64,000 nt of DNA. Origin: Styela clava. Taxonomy: Eukaryota > Chordata > Ascidiacea > Stolidobranchia > Styelidae. Of the stretch, positions 48,201 to 63,200 are shown one piece after another. The notes under the pieces are model-generated. The model was given only the letters and a program-made list of their open reading frames with translations. It was not told the DNA's origin and did not search any database. A program made the position numbers and the translations under genes. Position 1 is the stretch's first letter. Every line of letters begins with the position of its first letter. The stretch is taken from NCBI RefSeq assembly GCF_964204865.1, contig NC_135255.1, positions 8,399,135 to 8,463,134 on the forward strand. Reading direction: 5' to 3'.

Positions 48201-51200
48201 TAGCCCAACAAACAATCAACGAGAACTAGCTCTTGCTGGAGCTATTGGCAGCACAGATTTAGTAGTACTTAACACCTCTGTTCCCACTAGGATAAATTTA
48301 TCCCATAACAGAGTAAATAATTGGTCGTTATTGGATTTAACAATAGCATCTCCTGATGTTGCCCATAGATGTAATACAATTGTGACCAACGAGTTACTGG
48401 GAAGTGATCACGTAATGGTTAAAACTTATTTTAACGTAACACAAGTCGGTGACACAAGTAATTACATGGAATCATGGCGACTCGATAAAGCAAATTGGGA
48501 TAAGTTCTCGGAATTAAGTAAAACGCGCATCAGTGAGAATATAGTCACAAGCGATACAAATGAATTCAATGATTTTCTTACAAATGCGATTATCTTAGCA
48601 GCAAATGAATCAATATCACGAACAAAATCCTACACAAAAAATGGCATCCCATGGTGGAATGCTGATTGCGACAAAGCCATACGGCTAAGAAAAGCGGCGT
48701 TCCTTAAAATGAAAAGGTCGATGTCCATCGAAAATGTGATAATGTATAAAAAACGTAGATCTGAAGCAAGAAGAATAATATTAAAGGCTAAAAGGCAGAG
48801 TTGGCATGATTACTGTAGCTCACTGGACAAGAATGAAAAACTCAGCAACGTATGGAAAATGGTTAGGCGCTTCACTAAAAGCAAGGTATACGAACAAATC
48901 CCCGGCCTTAAACACAATGGTATAACAGCAATCGAAGATTCCGAAAAAGCTGAGCTTCTGGCGAGTTCGTTCTCGGCGGTCAGTAGCAATGAAAACTACA
49001 CTCCGAAATTTCTTCAAAGAAAGATCGCATTCGAATCCTCACATGACGTAACAATCTTCAAGGCTAATCACAAATTGGATAAAAATATCACAATGAAAGA
49101 ACTTAATCAAGTTTTAAAACCAAGAAAAAGCACTGCTCCAGGACTAGACAAGATTTGCTACGCGATGCTTATAAAATTGCCCGCAGAATGTAAAGACATA
49201 TTACTCAAATTGTTCAATTTGATTTTGAACAAAGGGAGTACGCTCTGTTGTAATTCCGATTCTTAAATCCAATAAACAAAAAGACCAACGATCTTCATAT
49301 AGGCCTATATCTTTAACTAGCAATTTATGTAAGGTCTTTGAAAGAATTATAGTTCGCAGACTGAAGTGGTTTGTTGAAAAAAATGGCATATTATGTAGAG
49401 AACAGAGCGGTTTTAGGTGGAGGAGATCTACAACTGATGCATATCTAAAATTACACGATGACATATATAAAGCTTTACCAAATAAAAGATCTGTACTTGG
49501 CATTTTCTTAGACATGGAAAAAGCGTATGACATGGTATGGAAAAGAGGACTGTTATACAAACTATATAAGATTGGTGTCACCGGGAAAATTTGGATTTTT
49601 GTTGCATCTTTTCTGACAAATCGTTCATTTCAGGTTAGAATAGGCAGTCGTCTTTCAAGTATATTCTCATTAGAAAACGGAATTCCTCAAGGGAGCGTAA
49701 TCAGCCCACTGCTATTCAATATAATGATAAACGATATGCCTAGTACTATTTCATCAGATAATGTTGGATTGTTTGCAGACGATAGCGCTCTATGGCATAT
49801 TGGTCTCAATATTGAAGATTTAATCATTTCCTCTCAGAACTCGTTGGATTGCATTCAGTCCTGGTGCAATCAATGGGGTTTTAAGATCTCGGTCACAAAA
49901 TCAATAGTTGTACTCTTCACCCGAAAGAGAAAATTACCACCAATACAACTACACATAAACGGTGTAATACTCCCAGTCAGGAATGAAGTAAGATACCTCG
50001 GAGTCTATTTCGATAGGCGCTTAAATTATAAGAGACATATCGAATATGTTGTACAAAAATGTAGTAAACGGATTAATCTGCTGCGTTTGCTTAGATCCCT
50101 AGTTCGACCCATTATTGAATATGGTATGGAAGCCTATTTTTCAGCATCAATAAATGCCATAAGAAAAATCGAAATTATCCAATCTCAAAGTCTACGCATC
50201 GCTGCAGGTGGCATGATGAGTACGCCTAAAATTGCTTTACAAGTTTGTTGTAATGAGATGCCATTGAGTATACGACGATTACAATTATGCCTCTTATATA
50301 AGGCTAAACTGCTAACATTTGTTGACCATCCTTGCCACGAAGTCATCGAACACTCATGGCATGAAATATTTCCCAACTCTCCAGCATTTCGTACATTTGG
50401 TATGATTGCAAGGACTTTCGATATTGACTAATTGGATATTAGTATTATTAAAGCCGAAGAAATTCCCCCATGGTATTTGGACGAAATTAATATCGACGAT
50501 GCATTATCGAATATACTTTTTCCTTGGTATACGCCTGACCAAACAAAAGCTATAAGTTTGAATTATATAAATGAATCCTATCAATCACACGTGCATATCT
50601 ATACCGATGGGTCAAAAATTGATGACAAATGCGGTGCTGCGGTTTATGTTCCATATAATAATTCTCGTATGGGTTTTAGGCTAGACAAAGACTGTTCCTC
50701 GTTTGATTGCGAAGTTTTTGCAATATATAGTGCCCTTACATGGTCAAAAAATAACTATAAAGGGAATATACTTGTCATATCGGATTGTATGTCTGCTATA
50801 CACGCTATAAATAATAACTCGGATCAAATTAGTAATATATCTTCAAATATTCAGACTTGTCTTTTTGAGTTACAGGAACAAGGATGCAAAATCACACTAC
50901 TATGGGCTCCAGGACATGTTGGCATTCCGGGTAACGAAGTCGCCGACAAAATATCAAAGGTATCAGCGGCGAAAGTCGATGTGGACAAAAGATTATCCCA
51001 ATCACAAAACAAAGTCAAATCACAAATTCGACAATTCTGCGCTAATAAATGGGATCAACATTTTATACAAAGTGACCAAGCGTTTCATTACAAGACAATT
51101 TTCCCCTCAATTGAAGACAGCATCAAGAATTCCACTTGGTCACCACGAATAATGGACAAAATTTTATTTCGACTTCAGACGGGACATTGCCGTTTAAATG

Positions 51201-54200
51201 GGCATCACCATAAAATAGGATGCCATAATAATGGACTTTGCGATTTCTGTAATGATCCAGAGACAGTGGAACATTTTCTAATGAACTGTCGTGCATATAG
51301 AAATGAAAGACGCATACTAAAGATGAAATGCCGCGATTATGGCATTGAATTTCAACTCAAAGCTATCTTACGCGACCCTAGTATTTTCCCTGCTCTTGTT
51401 AATTTTGTGAAATCTACCAAGAGAGTCATATAGGCATATACAAAATTTTGATTTAAATTGTCTGGCGCAAAAGACTCAAATTGTTTAAAGCGCCATATAT
51501 TACCATACCACACACACACATCGATATGAAAGTGGGTGTAAATCTAACCAGTTTTAACATTTCTGAAGCCGAAACAAGAATCTCCGAAAATAAAAGATTT
51601 TTGTGAATAATCTAATATCGTTTCAATCGATTTCAAAAACAACCATTTTTTGCATTTTTTTTTACAATCAGAAGTTAGAATTAGCATAGATTTCTCACTT
51701 GGGAAGAAGCTGTAACTCCCACACGTTCCCCAATCTCAAGGTGATCGATCGAAGCTCCTGTACCTTCCCAAGTATTAATTATTTGTGACTGATTCCCATC
51801 TCTTAGCTTCCATAGAACAACTTTCTTCGTAGCGTAAGCAATTGCCAGGGTATGTTCGTCGACAAATCTAGCCTTTGTAATGGCATCATGATGATCATTT
51901 ATACTGTGGGTTAACTGAAAAAATAGGATTTTGGTATTGAAATAAAATGAGGAAAAAAATTGGGTACTCTCGTAGTATGTGAACCAGCAGGATGGCGGAC
52001 ACCTGAATGTACGTGTGTACCTGATTAGGGTTGGGCCATAAATTGGAATAAAATTATGGCCTAACCCTAACCTGGTACACATACCACGTCCCGGTGTCCA
52101 TCATATTGGTTCACATACTACGGGAGTACCGAAAGTTGATTTTTTCGATTCTCTTGGCAAAATTTAGCGGCTAGAAGAAATATTTTCACAACAACAACAA
52201 TATAAAAGATAACAACAGCAATTTACCAACACGATGCATATGTACATTTTGTGTCCAATAATTGCCGTTTCAGGCCCTACTATATATGGTATTACTAAAG
52301 TACTCATTGCCATCAACTGTTGAAATTATATACCTTTATTTGACCATCTTTGACAATGTAAACTTCCACTGCATTTGAAAACGAAATTGATATTGAGAAT
52401 CCATCACGTGATCGGTCACAATCGATCACGTCAGCGTTTTTGCTTGACGTAGTGCTTACGATTTCAAATGTACTGGCAAGCAATGATGATAAAGAGCCAT
52501 CTTTCCATACAGCGAGAATATTATTAGTTTCAGGTTGCAAGTCAATTAAAGATAATATTGGAGTGGATGAGTCCGATGGATGTGCCATCGATCCTGTTTC
52601 TTGACCTAGAGACAAGTGAAATTGGTGCATACTATGACACGTTGTATTTTCCAAATTATTTTGTGAAATCGTTCAACCGTCTGTACCCGGTTGAGAAATA
52701 GACTAACCATAAACAAGCGTCGAAAATGTCGACTTATCTTAAAATGACTACGACTTGAAATGTCGTACTAATTTTTAACCTAGCCGTTCTGCCATTTTCG
52801 TCGGCTTGAAGAAACATCGGATTAAAAACTTATTTAATCTGTAGAGTATTTCCACCAGGGAAACTGGGGGAAATACTTCCAATACTTTACCATCGCAAAA
52901 TTTTTGATGCCTATTTTGGGAGTTTTCTACGAGTACAAACTGGTTTATGTGTTAGAAACGAGCATTTTATTTTCAAATACTTACCTACTTGTTTGACAAC
53001 CACATCACATAGTTTTGGACTAAAATCTATCAAGGACTTTTAGTGACTGTTTTGAGTTAAACTGAAACCCTTCCAAATACAAAACGACCGCTATATTATT
53101 CGAATTACACTTGAATTTATGACTTATAACACGAAAATTACAAACAAAACTCAAAACTACGAAAACGAGTCAATGTTTACGACCATGCTACTTAATTTGT
53201 CCGAGTGTCAAAATTGTGTCAAATGTCTTATTGCTACGTCATCGTTAATTTATTTCTTATTAGCCACTATTACGGAAAAACAAGAAGGTAGTTACTATAG
53301 TAGTAACATGCATGTCTACTATCTAACCTGTCTCAACGTCAAATCCAACACATTTGCCGGTTTCTTGTCCAACGATGACCATGTTACGATCGGTAGAGAT
53401 AAAACTTGTAGATGCAGAAACACAATTGTCAATACTGATCAATAATTTCGATTCTTTTGTGATTGAATCCCAACATTGCAACTGAAGATTAAAGTATAGA
53501 AATAGCATTCAATAAAACTTGAATAACATTTATAACAAATAATAAATACCACGGGGTTTACTAATTAGAGGTCACGTCATTTAATACTTTACAATTGATT
53601 TTTAATATTCAGGGATAAATCAAATATTTCAAGTTCCAAAAAAATAAAAAAATAAAAAATCATGTTATGTTTTTTATATGTAGTATACGTATAATTTCCC
53701 AGAAATAATGAAAATTTTAATTGATTGAAATTACACAAATGTTTGGTGTTCTTCAGTGCTCAGTGTTTATTCTTTGAATTTATGGATATTTCCTATTCGA
53801 TGATGTTTCCCCGACTATCGACGTCTCTGTTTACTTCCGTAAAATTTGCTAATCGGCAAGATGTCAACGTCTACGTAGCAATTGAAATTTTAGTAGCCGC
53901 TTTTCACTTTCAAATGAGGGTAGATATACCTTTTGAATTCAATATTGGTTTTCAGGAGTGAACGGTTGGGGAAACATCTATTACAGCAGGATTGTGAAAA
54001 TTAGTCGACTAAATCGAGCCGAAATAAATTAATAAATGATGCTACGTTTGCTGAAATTTTTTTACTATCGCATTTTAAAATTAAGGGAGTAACAAAATCT
54101 CACCAAATGATCTGACACGCAAACAATCTTATTTGCAGTCAAATGTAGTTTAGCATAAATCGTTGTCTCCAGTTGTGGCAGAATCGCTTCAAAACACTGA

Positions 54201-57200
54201 TTTCCATTATCCAAATAAAACATTTTCACCATTTTATCTTTTGAGCATGTCGCTACTTTATTGTTCCCTTTTACTTCTGTAAAATACGATTTTTTGATGA
54301 TCAGAATTATTATAGTGAGAGTCTGTTTCTCAACAATGAAATATTATTAGTATACATACTATTCCAAGGGCGAAAAATTCAAAGATAATATTAATAGATA
54401 TAATATTAAAATTCAAACAGAGAGGACCTAATTGATTCTTCAGTGTGGCGATATCCTAGTCACGCGCCCAGCATCTCATCCCCGGCGTTTAAAATTGCGC
54501 AAATTGGGACAACGCCGAAACGGAAAAAAATCCGTTTTTACAAACGTATAGTAGCTACCATAGCTTCTTTCATAGGTTTTATGTGCAAACCGTCATTGCG
54601 AGTGAGAGGCGTGAGAACGTCGTATAAAACATCAATACTGTTGGATAAAAGTTTGGATAAAATATCAAAATATTTTATCTTTTATTTACCTAATTTTTAA
54701 AGCTGAACACTGTGTTCCATTGTGCATATACCACCTACCTGTAAAAGTAATATAAAGAACAGCGTCTGAATGAGCGTCAATCCTGTGCACAACCTCGTCG
54801 TTTTTTGTATCCCAAACCATCAAAGAACCATTCGAAGATCCAGCAGCAAAAATACTTTCCACGGAAGAAAATTTGACCTGTGTTACTGGAGTCTGAAAAC
54901 CGGTGATCGTGGTACGTAGTGGTCCACCTTTAAAAATGTTTTAATCGGCAAAGTTAAATTCCTATCGTATATAAATAACGATATTTAAAAGATATTCAGG
55001 TGTCGAATAACATTTTCGTCGGCATGGTAACTAAAAGTGTCGTAGAGGAATAATTGTACGTCGTGTTTAAAGTATTTTGTGTCGGTTCATTTGTTTAAAA
55101 ATTTATAGATAATATGTTAGATATGTAAACGTTCATCGAATACTATACATCACTTGGTTAGTGAATAGAACCATGCTATTTCTATGAGATAATTAACAGT
55201 TGACCCGAAGAGATTGACCTTCCAAACTGCCCGTCTTTTGTTCCCAGTCCAAATATTGTGTCCCGTGGGATCGTACCGGAAAATAGTCGACCGTTTCATA
55301 TGTCAATGAATATCTATATCACCATACTGCACAATCACGGCTGTATTGAACATTTCCAATAAAGAAAGTCTGCTATTTTAATACGCTTTACTTTACATGG
55401 ATAACCCTACAGGCCTAACACGATTGTTGGCATGAACAAGCTTCCGGTCCGATTTAGTGCTGTAGAAAAATCTTAGATTTTCATTCAAAGATTGATATTA
55501 AATTATTTTGCACTCCGTTCAATGTACGTAATAACCGAATTGTTGTACGTAAGTTTACTTGTTGTACTTCATAACTATAATACAAAAATACTCCAACACC
55601 TTTGTAAGCTCCGCCATAGAAAGTTTTCGCGGCAATAAATACACGCGATGTTGCACCGTTGTTGTTGCCATGTTATCATTACTGGACAAAGATGTTATGC
55701 ATTTAGAATCATAGCGATTCATTTTCGCTGTACATATTCGTTGAGTTTCCCACTATTTAAGATTTTAACATTTCATATATATGAACAACGGTTTAAATCG
55801 AGTTCAAAGTTTATAATATCGTCACGCTACTAACCGAATTGCGTAAGTCATTTTTAGCAGTTTTGAGTAAATCGTAAAAAACTTCCTAATGATTTTGTTA
55901 TGCAATTGAGAGTAAATAATTTGCCATGGTTCAATTTTTTGATCGTAGCCGGATTTAAGTTAATTTGTATGACGCAGTTAAGTGACGTCATAATGGCGCA
56001 CTGTGACTTGGGCAAAAATGTGTCTATGACTTGGGGACATACGCAATTTTGCAACTTCACTATATGCACCAGTCCTGAAAACTAAACATTCCAAAAACGA
56101 ATGTAATTCTCAGTATCTACAATGTGCAATCCCCAAAATAGCTAATCAGTTTCAATTACATTATTTTTTATGTTTAAAAATATATATTTTATCAATATAA
56201 CACGTTCTGCACACCCACCGAAATAAGACTAAGATTAAATATGAAGAATAAAACAGCAAAGCACCCAATATAAAAGCCAACCAAGGTAAATTGTACTCGG
56301 ACAGTGAATATTACAAGTGCAGGTCTTCCTATACTGTAGTAAAAATTCAAATTAATACGCGCTAAGCTAGAATCCGAGATGCAAAAACTCGAAAACACTT
56401 CGCCGAGGTTATTTTGCCTTTGTGACGTCACAATAGTCCCGCGGTAGCAATGATAATTCATTATGACGAAACAATTGCACAAATGTGCATGTCATACTAA
56501 ATCTCCATTTTTATGGGTTTCGGAATTCCTAAAATAAAATCTGAGTTAACAGACAGGAGCGCAGCATGACATAAATACCTATTTTATAAAAAACTCAAAA
56601 TCGCCAAAAACGACTTACGCAATTCCGTTATTAGCGTGACGATATATACTTACTCTCTAGTATTATTCCGTCTCATTATATTGAATAACACTCATACCTG
56701 GAGGTTGAAAATACCCATTCAATGGCAAGAGGACTTCATCGTTGTCATCTTTCAGTGAGTTATAACATTGGTTGATTAGCTTTCCAAGAAATTGTGGAAA
56801 TTCATCCGAGAAATATTTTAATCGACAAAACAATTCAGCAAACAGATGATTTCTCACTCCAGCTGTCAGAATAACATATGGACAGTATCATAGAACTTGG
56901 TCAGGCCTGCTGCATCGCTGCCCGCCAATTAACTGAACGGGGAGTCAGCAATCAGCAAACCCTAACTACGAACTTGTTACCTGATCTTGAGAGCTGATCG
57001 TCTCATTTGCTGACACTAAAGTTGATGGTTTTTTGCAATTCAGTAAATAAAAAATATAAGTATGATTCAGTACATCACCGATTTAAATAAATAAAAAAAT
57101 AAATTAATGACATTTGAAGCAAAATAACTGATCTATGAAATATGAAACAATGTATATTATTCTGATGTATATAAATATGATTTTCGCCGTCCAATACAAT

Positions 57201-60200
57201 TATAATAAAACGGTACAAATGTAATTTTAATGAAACCATAATTTATCGGTACAAATATTGAATATTACTTAGAAGTTAATCAATCAACACAAGGGTCAAA
57301 TGACTGACTGCAATACAAATAACAGAAACGATGCGGTCCATAGTAAACATGACGTGCAACATAACGTTTATCTGATATTTGAATAATTCAAATCGTGTCC
57401 CACCACCGTAACAATTCACCGTAATGACGAGGCCCCAGAGTTGCCGAAAAGATGGCAGACTGGCCAAACGAAATGTCACAATATAAACTTTTTGAGGTAG
57501 AATATCGAGGCCCAAAAAAGACTTCTCCCATAAACTGACAACTTTGCGGAGCAATTTTTTTTTTATAAAAACAACAACCACTCTAATCACCCCAATAGAA
57601 AGGACAACAATTTAGCAAAACTTCGTGTTCACTGAAAACATTTTATGCGGTTGCCAACCTCGTTTATTTATTGATATATTGATATTTATCGTAACTGAAT
57701 TTCACGAAATTTTGTGTTCAGTATAAGTCCATCCTGATAATGCAAATTGATATTTATACACTTTGAATTTCATCCACATAAAACCGAAATACGTTGCTGA
57801 GAAAGTCAGGACAAATTGGGATAAAGTTTTCAATACCATACTCTTTCTATTTCTTCTATTTCTAATATCTACCTCTACATACATAAAAAAAATATCTCTA
57901 AATATAGAATTGATTATATTCCTACCTGGGAATTCCAATGTTGGTTTAGCAAGTTTAATAGCATCTCTGATTAACCTTGTTTCAGTATCGGGATGCTGTT
58001 TCAAAGCAAGATCAAAATCTTCTATCGCTTCTGTTATTAATATAAAAAGTTATTATTATTATTTTTGAATAGAATATAGCGGTAGGAAAGAAAATCATCA
58101 TGAAAATCTGTGTATTTTACACGTTATATAATATATGCAATATAATATTGATGGAGAAAAATGCCTCAAGTTTAACCACGCGAAAATATTGGATGAGAAT
58201 GCTTCTTGATCGCCGATATTGGCGATCCCAAAACAGAAATGTGAAAAAATACATGAGCCGCAGTGTATATTATATAAATTTGACAATTTCTCAGATAATG
58301 CTTTTGTCTATGTGCGGAAGCCAATTGACCGAAATATACCCCTGGTATAATTTTGCGCATAATTGACAATCGCGCGAACAAAATTTAATATTCACCTTTT
58401 ATAGAAAATGCTTTAATTTTTGTCTTCAACCAGCGAGAATTCGCCAAAACATTTTCTCTCAATTCATCCCATAATCCAGCTTGAAGAAGACAGTAAGGAA
58501 GTTCTCGCATCTTTCTCACGTTGAATACAGCGTTGGAAAACTGAAGAGGCTGTGAATGTTTATTAAATTATAGGTTGTTTCATATTCTCGGTGGATAAAC
58601 TGATGCCAAATGACTTATTTTCTCTATAAATTTTGATTTATTTTTAGTATAGTTTCTCTAAACAAGAGAGCAATGATCAAGTATATGGATACGAAAATAG
58701 CGCATCAGTGCTGGTTCAGTTAGGAGTTAGTTGCCTGTTTGGGCACCGAGTTTGCTGGAGAGATCGGCGGAAGATGTGATGGAATAAAGTGTCCCCTTAT
58801 TCTATAGATTGTTCCCACGAAATAAATAAAACAACAGCATTTAGAGTTGTCCGGGGAGAGAAGACCGGGGCTATAGGCCGCAAAGAAAATTTAAAAAAAT
58901 TAGAGTGGAACCTTCTCAAGGAATTTTAAATTGATTGGCTCATTATTTGCAAAGAAAGGGCGATATTCATTTAGCAAAACGAGCCATAAAACTATTTCGT
59001 GTCCACAATTAAGCATACTAATACGTCACATCAAATTCACCTGATTTGCAACTCTCCTGTCGACTTCTTTGGGTCTGTCCCACATTTTCAGCGCCAAGCT
59101 TTTCTTTTGTCCTTCACCATACTTGTTGGAAAAATATTCACTTAAAACTTTATAAACTTTCACGGAATCATCTTCTTGCAAATATCTTTGTCTTGCGACT
59201 TCTATAAATTGCCTGAAATGTTTCAAAATAATGCATGAAATACTTTGCAAGTTGGACTCTATGTGCCAATGTACCAATATAACGTCAAATTGTTGTACTG
59301 GTACAGATGTTAGTGATTTGTTCTATATATTTGAGCATTACTCTCCTTTTTCAATAACTCTGTCCATGGTTTGCCAATTATTCACAACTTACCGATGATA
59401 TAGGGCTAATACAGTATGTCCTGTAGCTTGTCTCTGCACTATGTATTCCCCAAGATCATAATAGAGTCGGGTCCAAGTGAAGGCAGGAATCCTAGCTACG
59501 TCTTGTGAAGGAGGAGACCAGTACTGGTAGACGTCGTGCATAACTTCGTCGTCGAGAGAAAGAAGATCCTGTAACTCATTTTCTGTTACCCCATCCCTAG
59601 ATAAATATGAGTATGATAACCAAAATGGTACGCATTTCGAACAATGATGAACAACAAATCAGGTGGAATACAACAGTTATTCACAGAACAGATCTGTCGA
59701 GTCCGAAAGATGGAACTTTATTTAATAGTAATAACCGGAGTCAAAACATTTAACAGAAATTCTGAAAAAACTAAGCGCTCTTATCAGTTTGTTACTATTA
59801 TCAAAATTTGAATTCCACAGGAGGTCGGAGTAGTAAAAGAAGTCGGAGTATACATTATTACGAAGTAAAATTGTACATCACTGTCATCAAGTCAACGCCA
59901 AACTTGATGGTCTTGTTTGATTACCTCGCTGCGACAAGATATCCAAGCGCCCGAGATGCAAACATTTTTCCATGATCTTTCTCCAGTCTGTCATAAAAAT
60001 TGGAAATTGCCTCTCGTGACGTTTCTGCCAGAACAAGGTCATCAACATTGTCGTGTGAGCGCCACTTTTTAGCTTCTTCCACCATAAGCTGAAAATTTAA
60101 TCATATTTTCGTCGATACAGCGTTATGCAGATTTTCTGTCAATAATATATCCATGAAAAATCTTATTCTCACCTTTAAAAACAAAGGTAAGGGTGATTTC

Positions 60201-63200
60201 TCAAACGCAGATAAAATTATTTTGGTTTGTGTTTCCGTAAGGCATCGATTGACATTCCCAAGACATTTCTGCAAAATTTCCTTTGCTGTTTCAACATTTA
60301 AGCTGTTAACGTTCTTCATGTTTGATTCAGGAACATATTTCCTCATTGTTGGAACGATTTCAAAGTCCGGCTCTGGGAGTGAAGATATTACAACTCTTAC
60401 ATTCCCTGAAATGATCTTTGGCAACCATGTCATCCTGTATTTGTAGAAATCGGTATTGAAAATGTATGTAAATTATGTACAATGTGCATAACAGCGCCGT
60501 GGTGTCGGATTTCATTATGTTTCCAGTGGAGCTGGAGTCGTATATTAAAAGTCGGGAGTCGAAATTCTAACTTTGTCAGAGTCAGAATTTAAGAATTTTC
60601 ATTGTGAAAATTTCAAACACAAACTCAAAAAGCTAATGTTTACTAAACATATCAGTCTATTGGAAGGGGTTGATTGCACAAGCCAATTCTTCTGTTGTCA
60701 AAATTTAATATTTTCAGAGCTGAAGTGGGAGTCAAACTTATTAAAACCCTGTGTTACACACAGCTCTGGTTGATTTTATCTACAAAAATACGAGATTTAC
60801 AGAATAAAATCCTGTATTTCAATTATAACTTTCCTACATGAATCTAAAATTCTAAAACACAATAAACTACCGGTAAAAAAGTTGCATGCGTTTACTCGCC
60901 TGTGAGCACCGTCTTCAATTGATAATTGATCTATAGAATCTAAAAATATTGTCAATGTTCGGCTGTAATTGTTTTTCTCTAGAAGTTTGGAAATGTCTTT
61001 CAAAAGCTTGGAAAATAACTCGACAACATCGGCAAAGTTTTGAAGCCTGAATGACGGTGGTAAATCTTCTCCATATGCTGTGGATATTTGCAATATCAGA
61101 CTCTGAAATAAAGTAAGGAAGAAACTAACATTATAGTTTACCTTTTTTTTACTATAATAATATAAAAACCGTATTACTAATGAAAAAAGATTTATATATA
61201 TACGTTTCATGTCGGTTTAAATTGAAATAAAAAATGAGCGAAAAAATAATAAAAAAACAGTTGAAAAAAAAACAGTTACTTTTGTAATCAGTTTTTGTGA
61301 CCTGCAAATGAAATTTAAGTCAGTATAGTGCTACATTAATAGCATTATTTCAATTACTAACCGTAAGCAATTTATGGATGTTAGATGAATCTGGTGAAGT
61401 CCCTAGGAACCGGTATACAACGAAAGATTCCGATGAACGATTTCGTTCTTTCTCGACTAATTTTGCCATGAGTGATGTTTTTCCACTCCCAGAACTTCCA
61501 ACCAATACTATGGGATGCTGATTGTGCGGATCGTTAATGAGATCAGATATTTCGCCTGAAAAGTAAACGTTTTCAATTCACAGGTAACTAAAATAGATTT
61601 TGTTATCTTAGCGACAACTCAATTCCAAATAAACGCGACAAAACGTCACATAAAGGCAGCACAACGGACCCAAGTAAGCATTACCATATTGATAGCATCC
61701 CATTCGAAAAAAAAAATATTATGAAACCATAATCGTATACCGTTCTATAACATTCACGATCCATCACCTATATACAGTTCAATATGTAGTTTATTCAATA
61801 TGATTTCCGGATTGCTCAATATTCACAGTTAAGCAAAAGCATAGCCAGCGTTCTGTCCAACTTACCAATCAATTGTTCTCGTCCACAGAAATCTGTGGTT
61901 TTCAAAACTTCAAAATTTGCATGGTGACCAACTTCTTCTAAAAGCGAGTCATCAGCCATCAACATTTTTGCATGTTGTTTTCTGTCCTCCATACATTTTA
62001 CAATAATTCTTTTGATGTCTGATACAAAATCTCCACTCAGGACGTCTAAATACTTTCCTTTACCTACATCTTCAGCATCTAAGTAAATCAATATTTTAAG
62101 CATAAAAAAATCAGTTCTAAGCCAAATTATATTCGAATCCAAAGTCAGGTAGGGTTTATAGAATATCTTCTGTTTAGCATTGACCAACTCACCAGAATAA
62201 ACTGCTTCCAATTGCTTAAATGTTACATCATATTTTTTGAACATCTTTTTACCTTCAGTGCGTTGTTTTACATTTTTCTTCAGATTTTTTAACAGTTTCT
62301 GAAAATACATATAGTTTCTGAATGGACATAGTAATAGTTATATTAAAAATTTATAATAGAAAATATAACATTAATTAACGACAAATAGATGAATAATTAA
62401 GTCTAGAGAGCAAAGCCGAAAAAATACTCTTTTCATCTCAAATCGGTGACTAGATTAAAATTGCGGTAATGGTTTGCAGAAAAGAACATCATAAAAAAAT
62501 GTCTGCTTTGAAAAAAGATTCAAAATTTTATATACTTGTCTTTCTTTGTCTATTGTGTCTTCTCCGTCTATCATATCTACATAGATCCCTGCTTTTGATT
62601 CACCAGTGTGTTTGAGCAAATCTGATATTTCACGGTTGTAGGCAAGAAATCCTCCTTCCCGATTCTGTAGTCCTTCTTCTATTTCCATCTGCGTGACTGT
62701 ACAAAATACGGATGAAATTCAAATTCACGGCTCATTTTGAAGATAATGGATAAGATGCGTTTGATCTACGAAGTTATACGTTCTAGTCGAAAAGGACCTA
62801 GTTTTAGTCGAAGTGTCAGTAGAAGAATACACCATAGTAAAACTTGTTTTGAAATATTTTTGTTTGTGTGTATCGACAAGAGGCAGTAGGGATAGGCATT
62901 GACGGTGACTTATTCTCCGCACAATAACGGAAAAGAAGTTTTGAAGAGCAACTATGACGTTACATTGGACTTAAGAGCTAATTATGACGTCGTCGGATAT
63001 AAATACTTCCAAACAATTTTCTTCTACAAATCCTTCGAAGGTTTTGGAATTTGACGCACAAATTTAAAGTTTAAGTAGCATTTTAATGATAGACATGGGT
63101 TATGAATGCCTGTGGCATCATCATCAATGGTGACGTAAATTTACACTTTGAAGATATCAACTTTGTATACTTTGTACATTGGACTTTATTACTGTTGTAA

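Larger units (their letters stand above)
46970..51517 (+). mobile_element. Non-LTR retrotransposon of the I superfamily (about 4.5 kb)
   Basis: The element is bounded by an exact 13-bp duplication and has a ~240-bp 5' leader, ORF1 (47210-47782), ORF2 (from about 47749 to 51433) and an 84-bp 3' end finishing in ACCATACCACACACAC. ORF2 carries endonuclease, reverse transcriptase and RNase H in that order; an RNase H after the RT separates I/R1/LOA-type LINEs from CR1, L2 and Jockey. It sits antisense in the NWD-like gene intron 46792-51698. Without it the intron would be about 350 bp, like its neighbours. Confidence 0.93.

Noticed and set aside
48193..49266. A separate host endonuclease/reverse transcriptase gene
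   Set aside because: It is the middle of the LINE ORF2 between a nonsense codon and a frameshift.
50432..51433. A separate RNase H gene
   Set aside because: It is in the same frame as the reverse transcriptase with only a TAA between them, and lies within the bounded LINE.
62087..62192. Reading through the open frame 61866-62298 as one exon
   Set aside because: A good GTGAGT donor and a T-rich acceptor bound a 114-bp intron, and its removal improves the match to the family linker. Read-through remains open, so this is a preference.
62725..62922. An additional exon of the NWD-like gene
   Set aside because: No acceptor and donor join it in phase, and the flanking exons 63914-63682 and 62696-62536 join to each other in phase.
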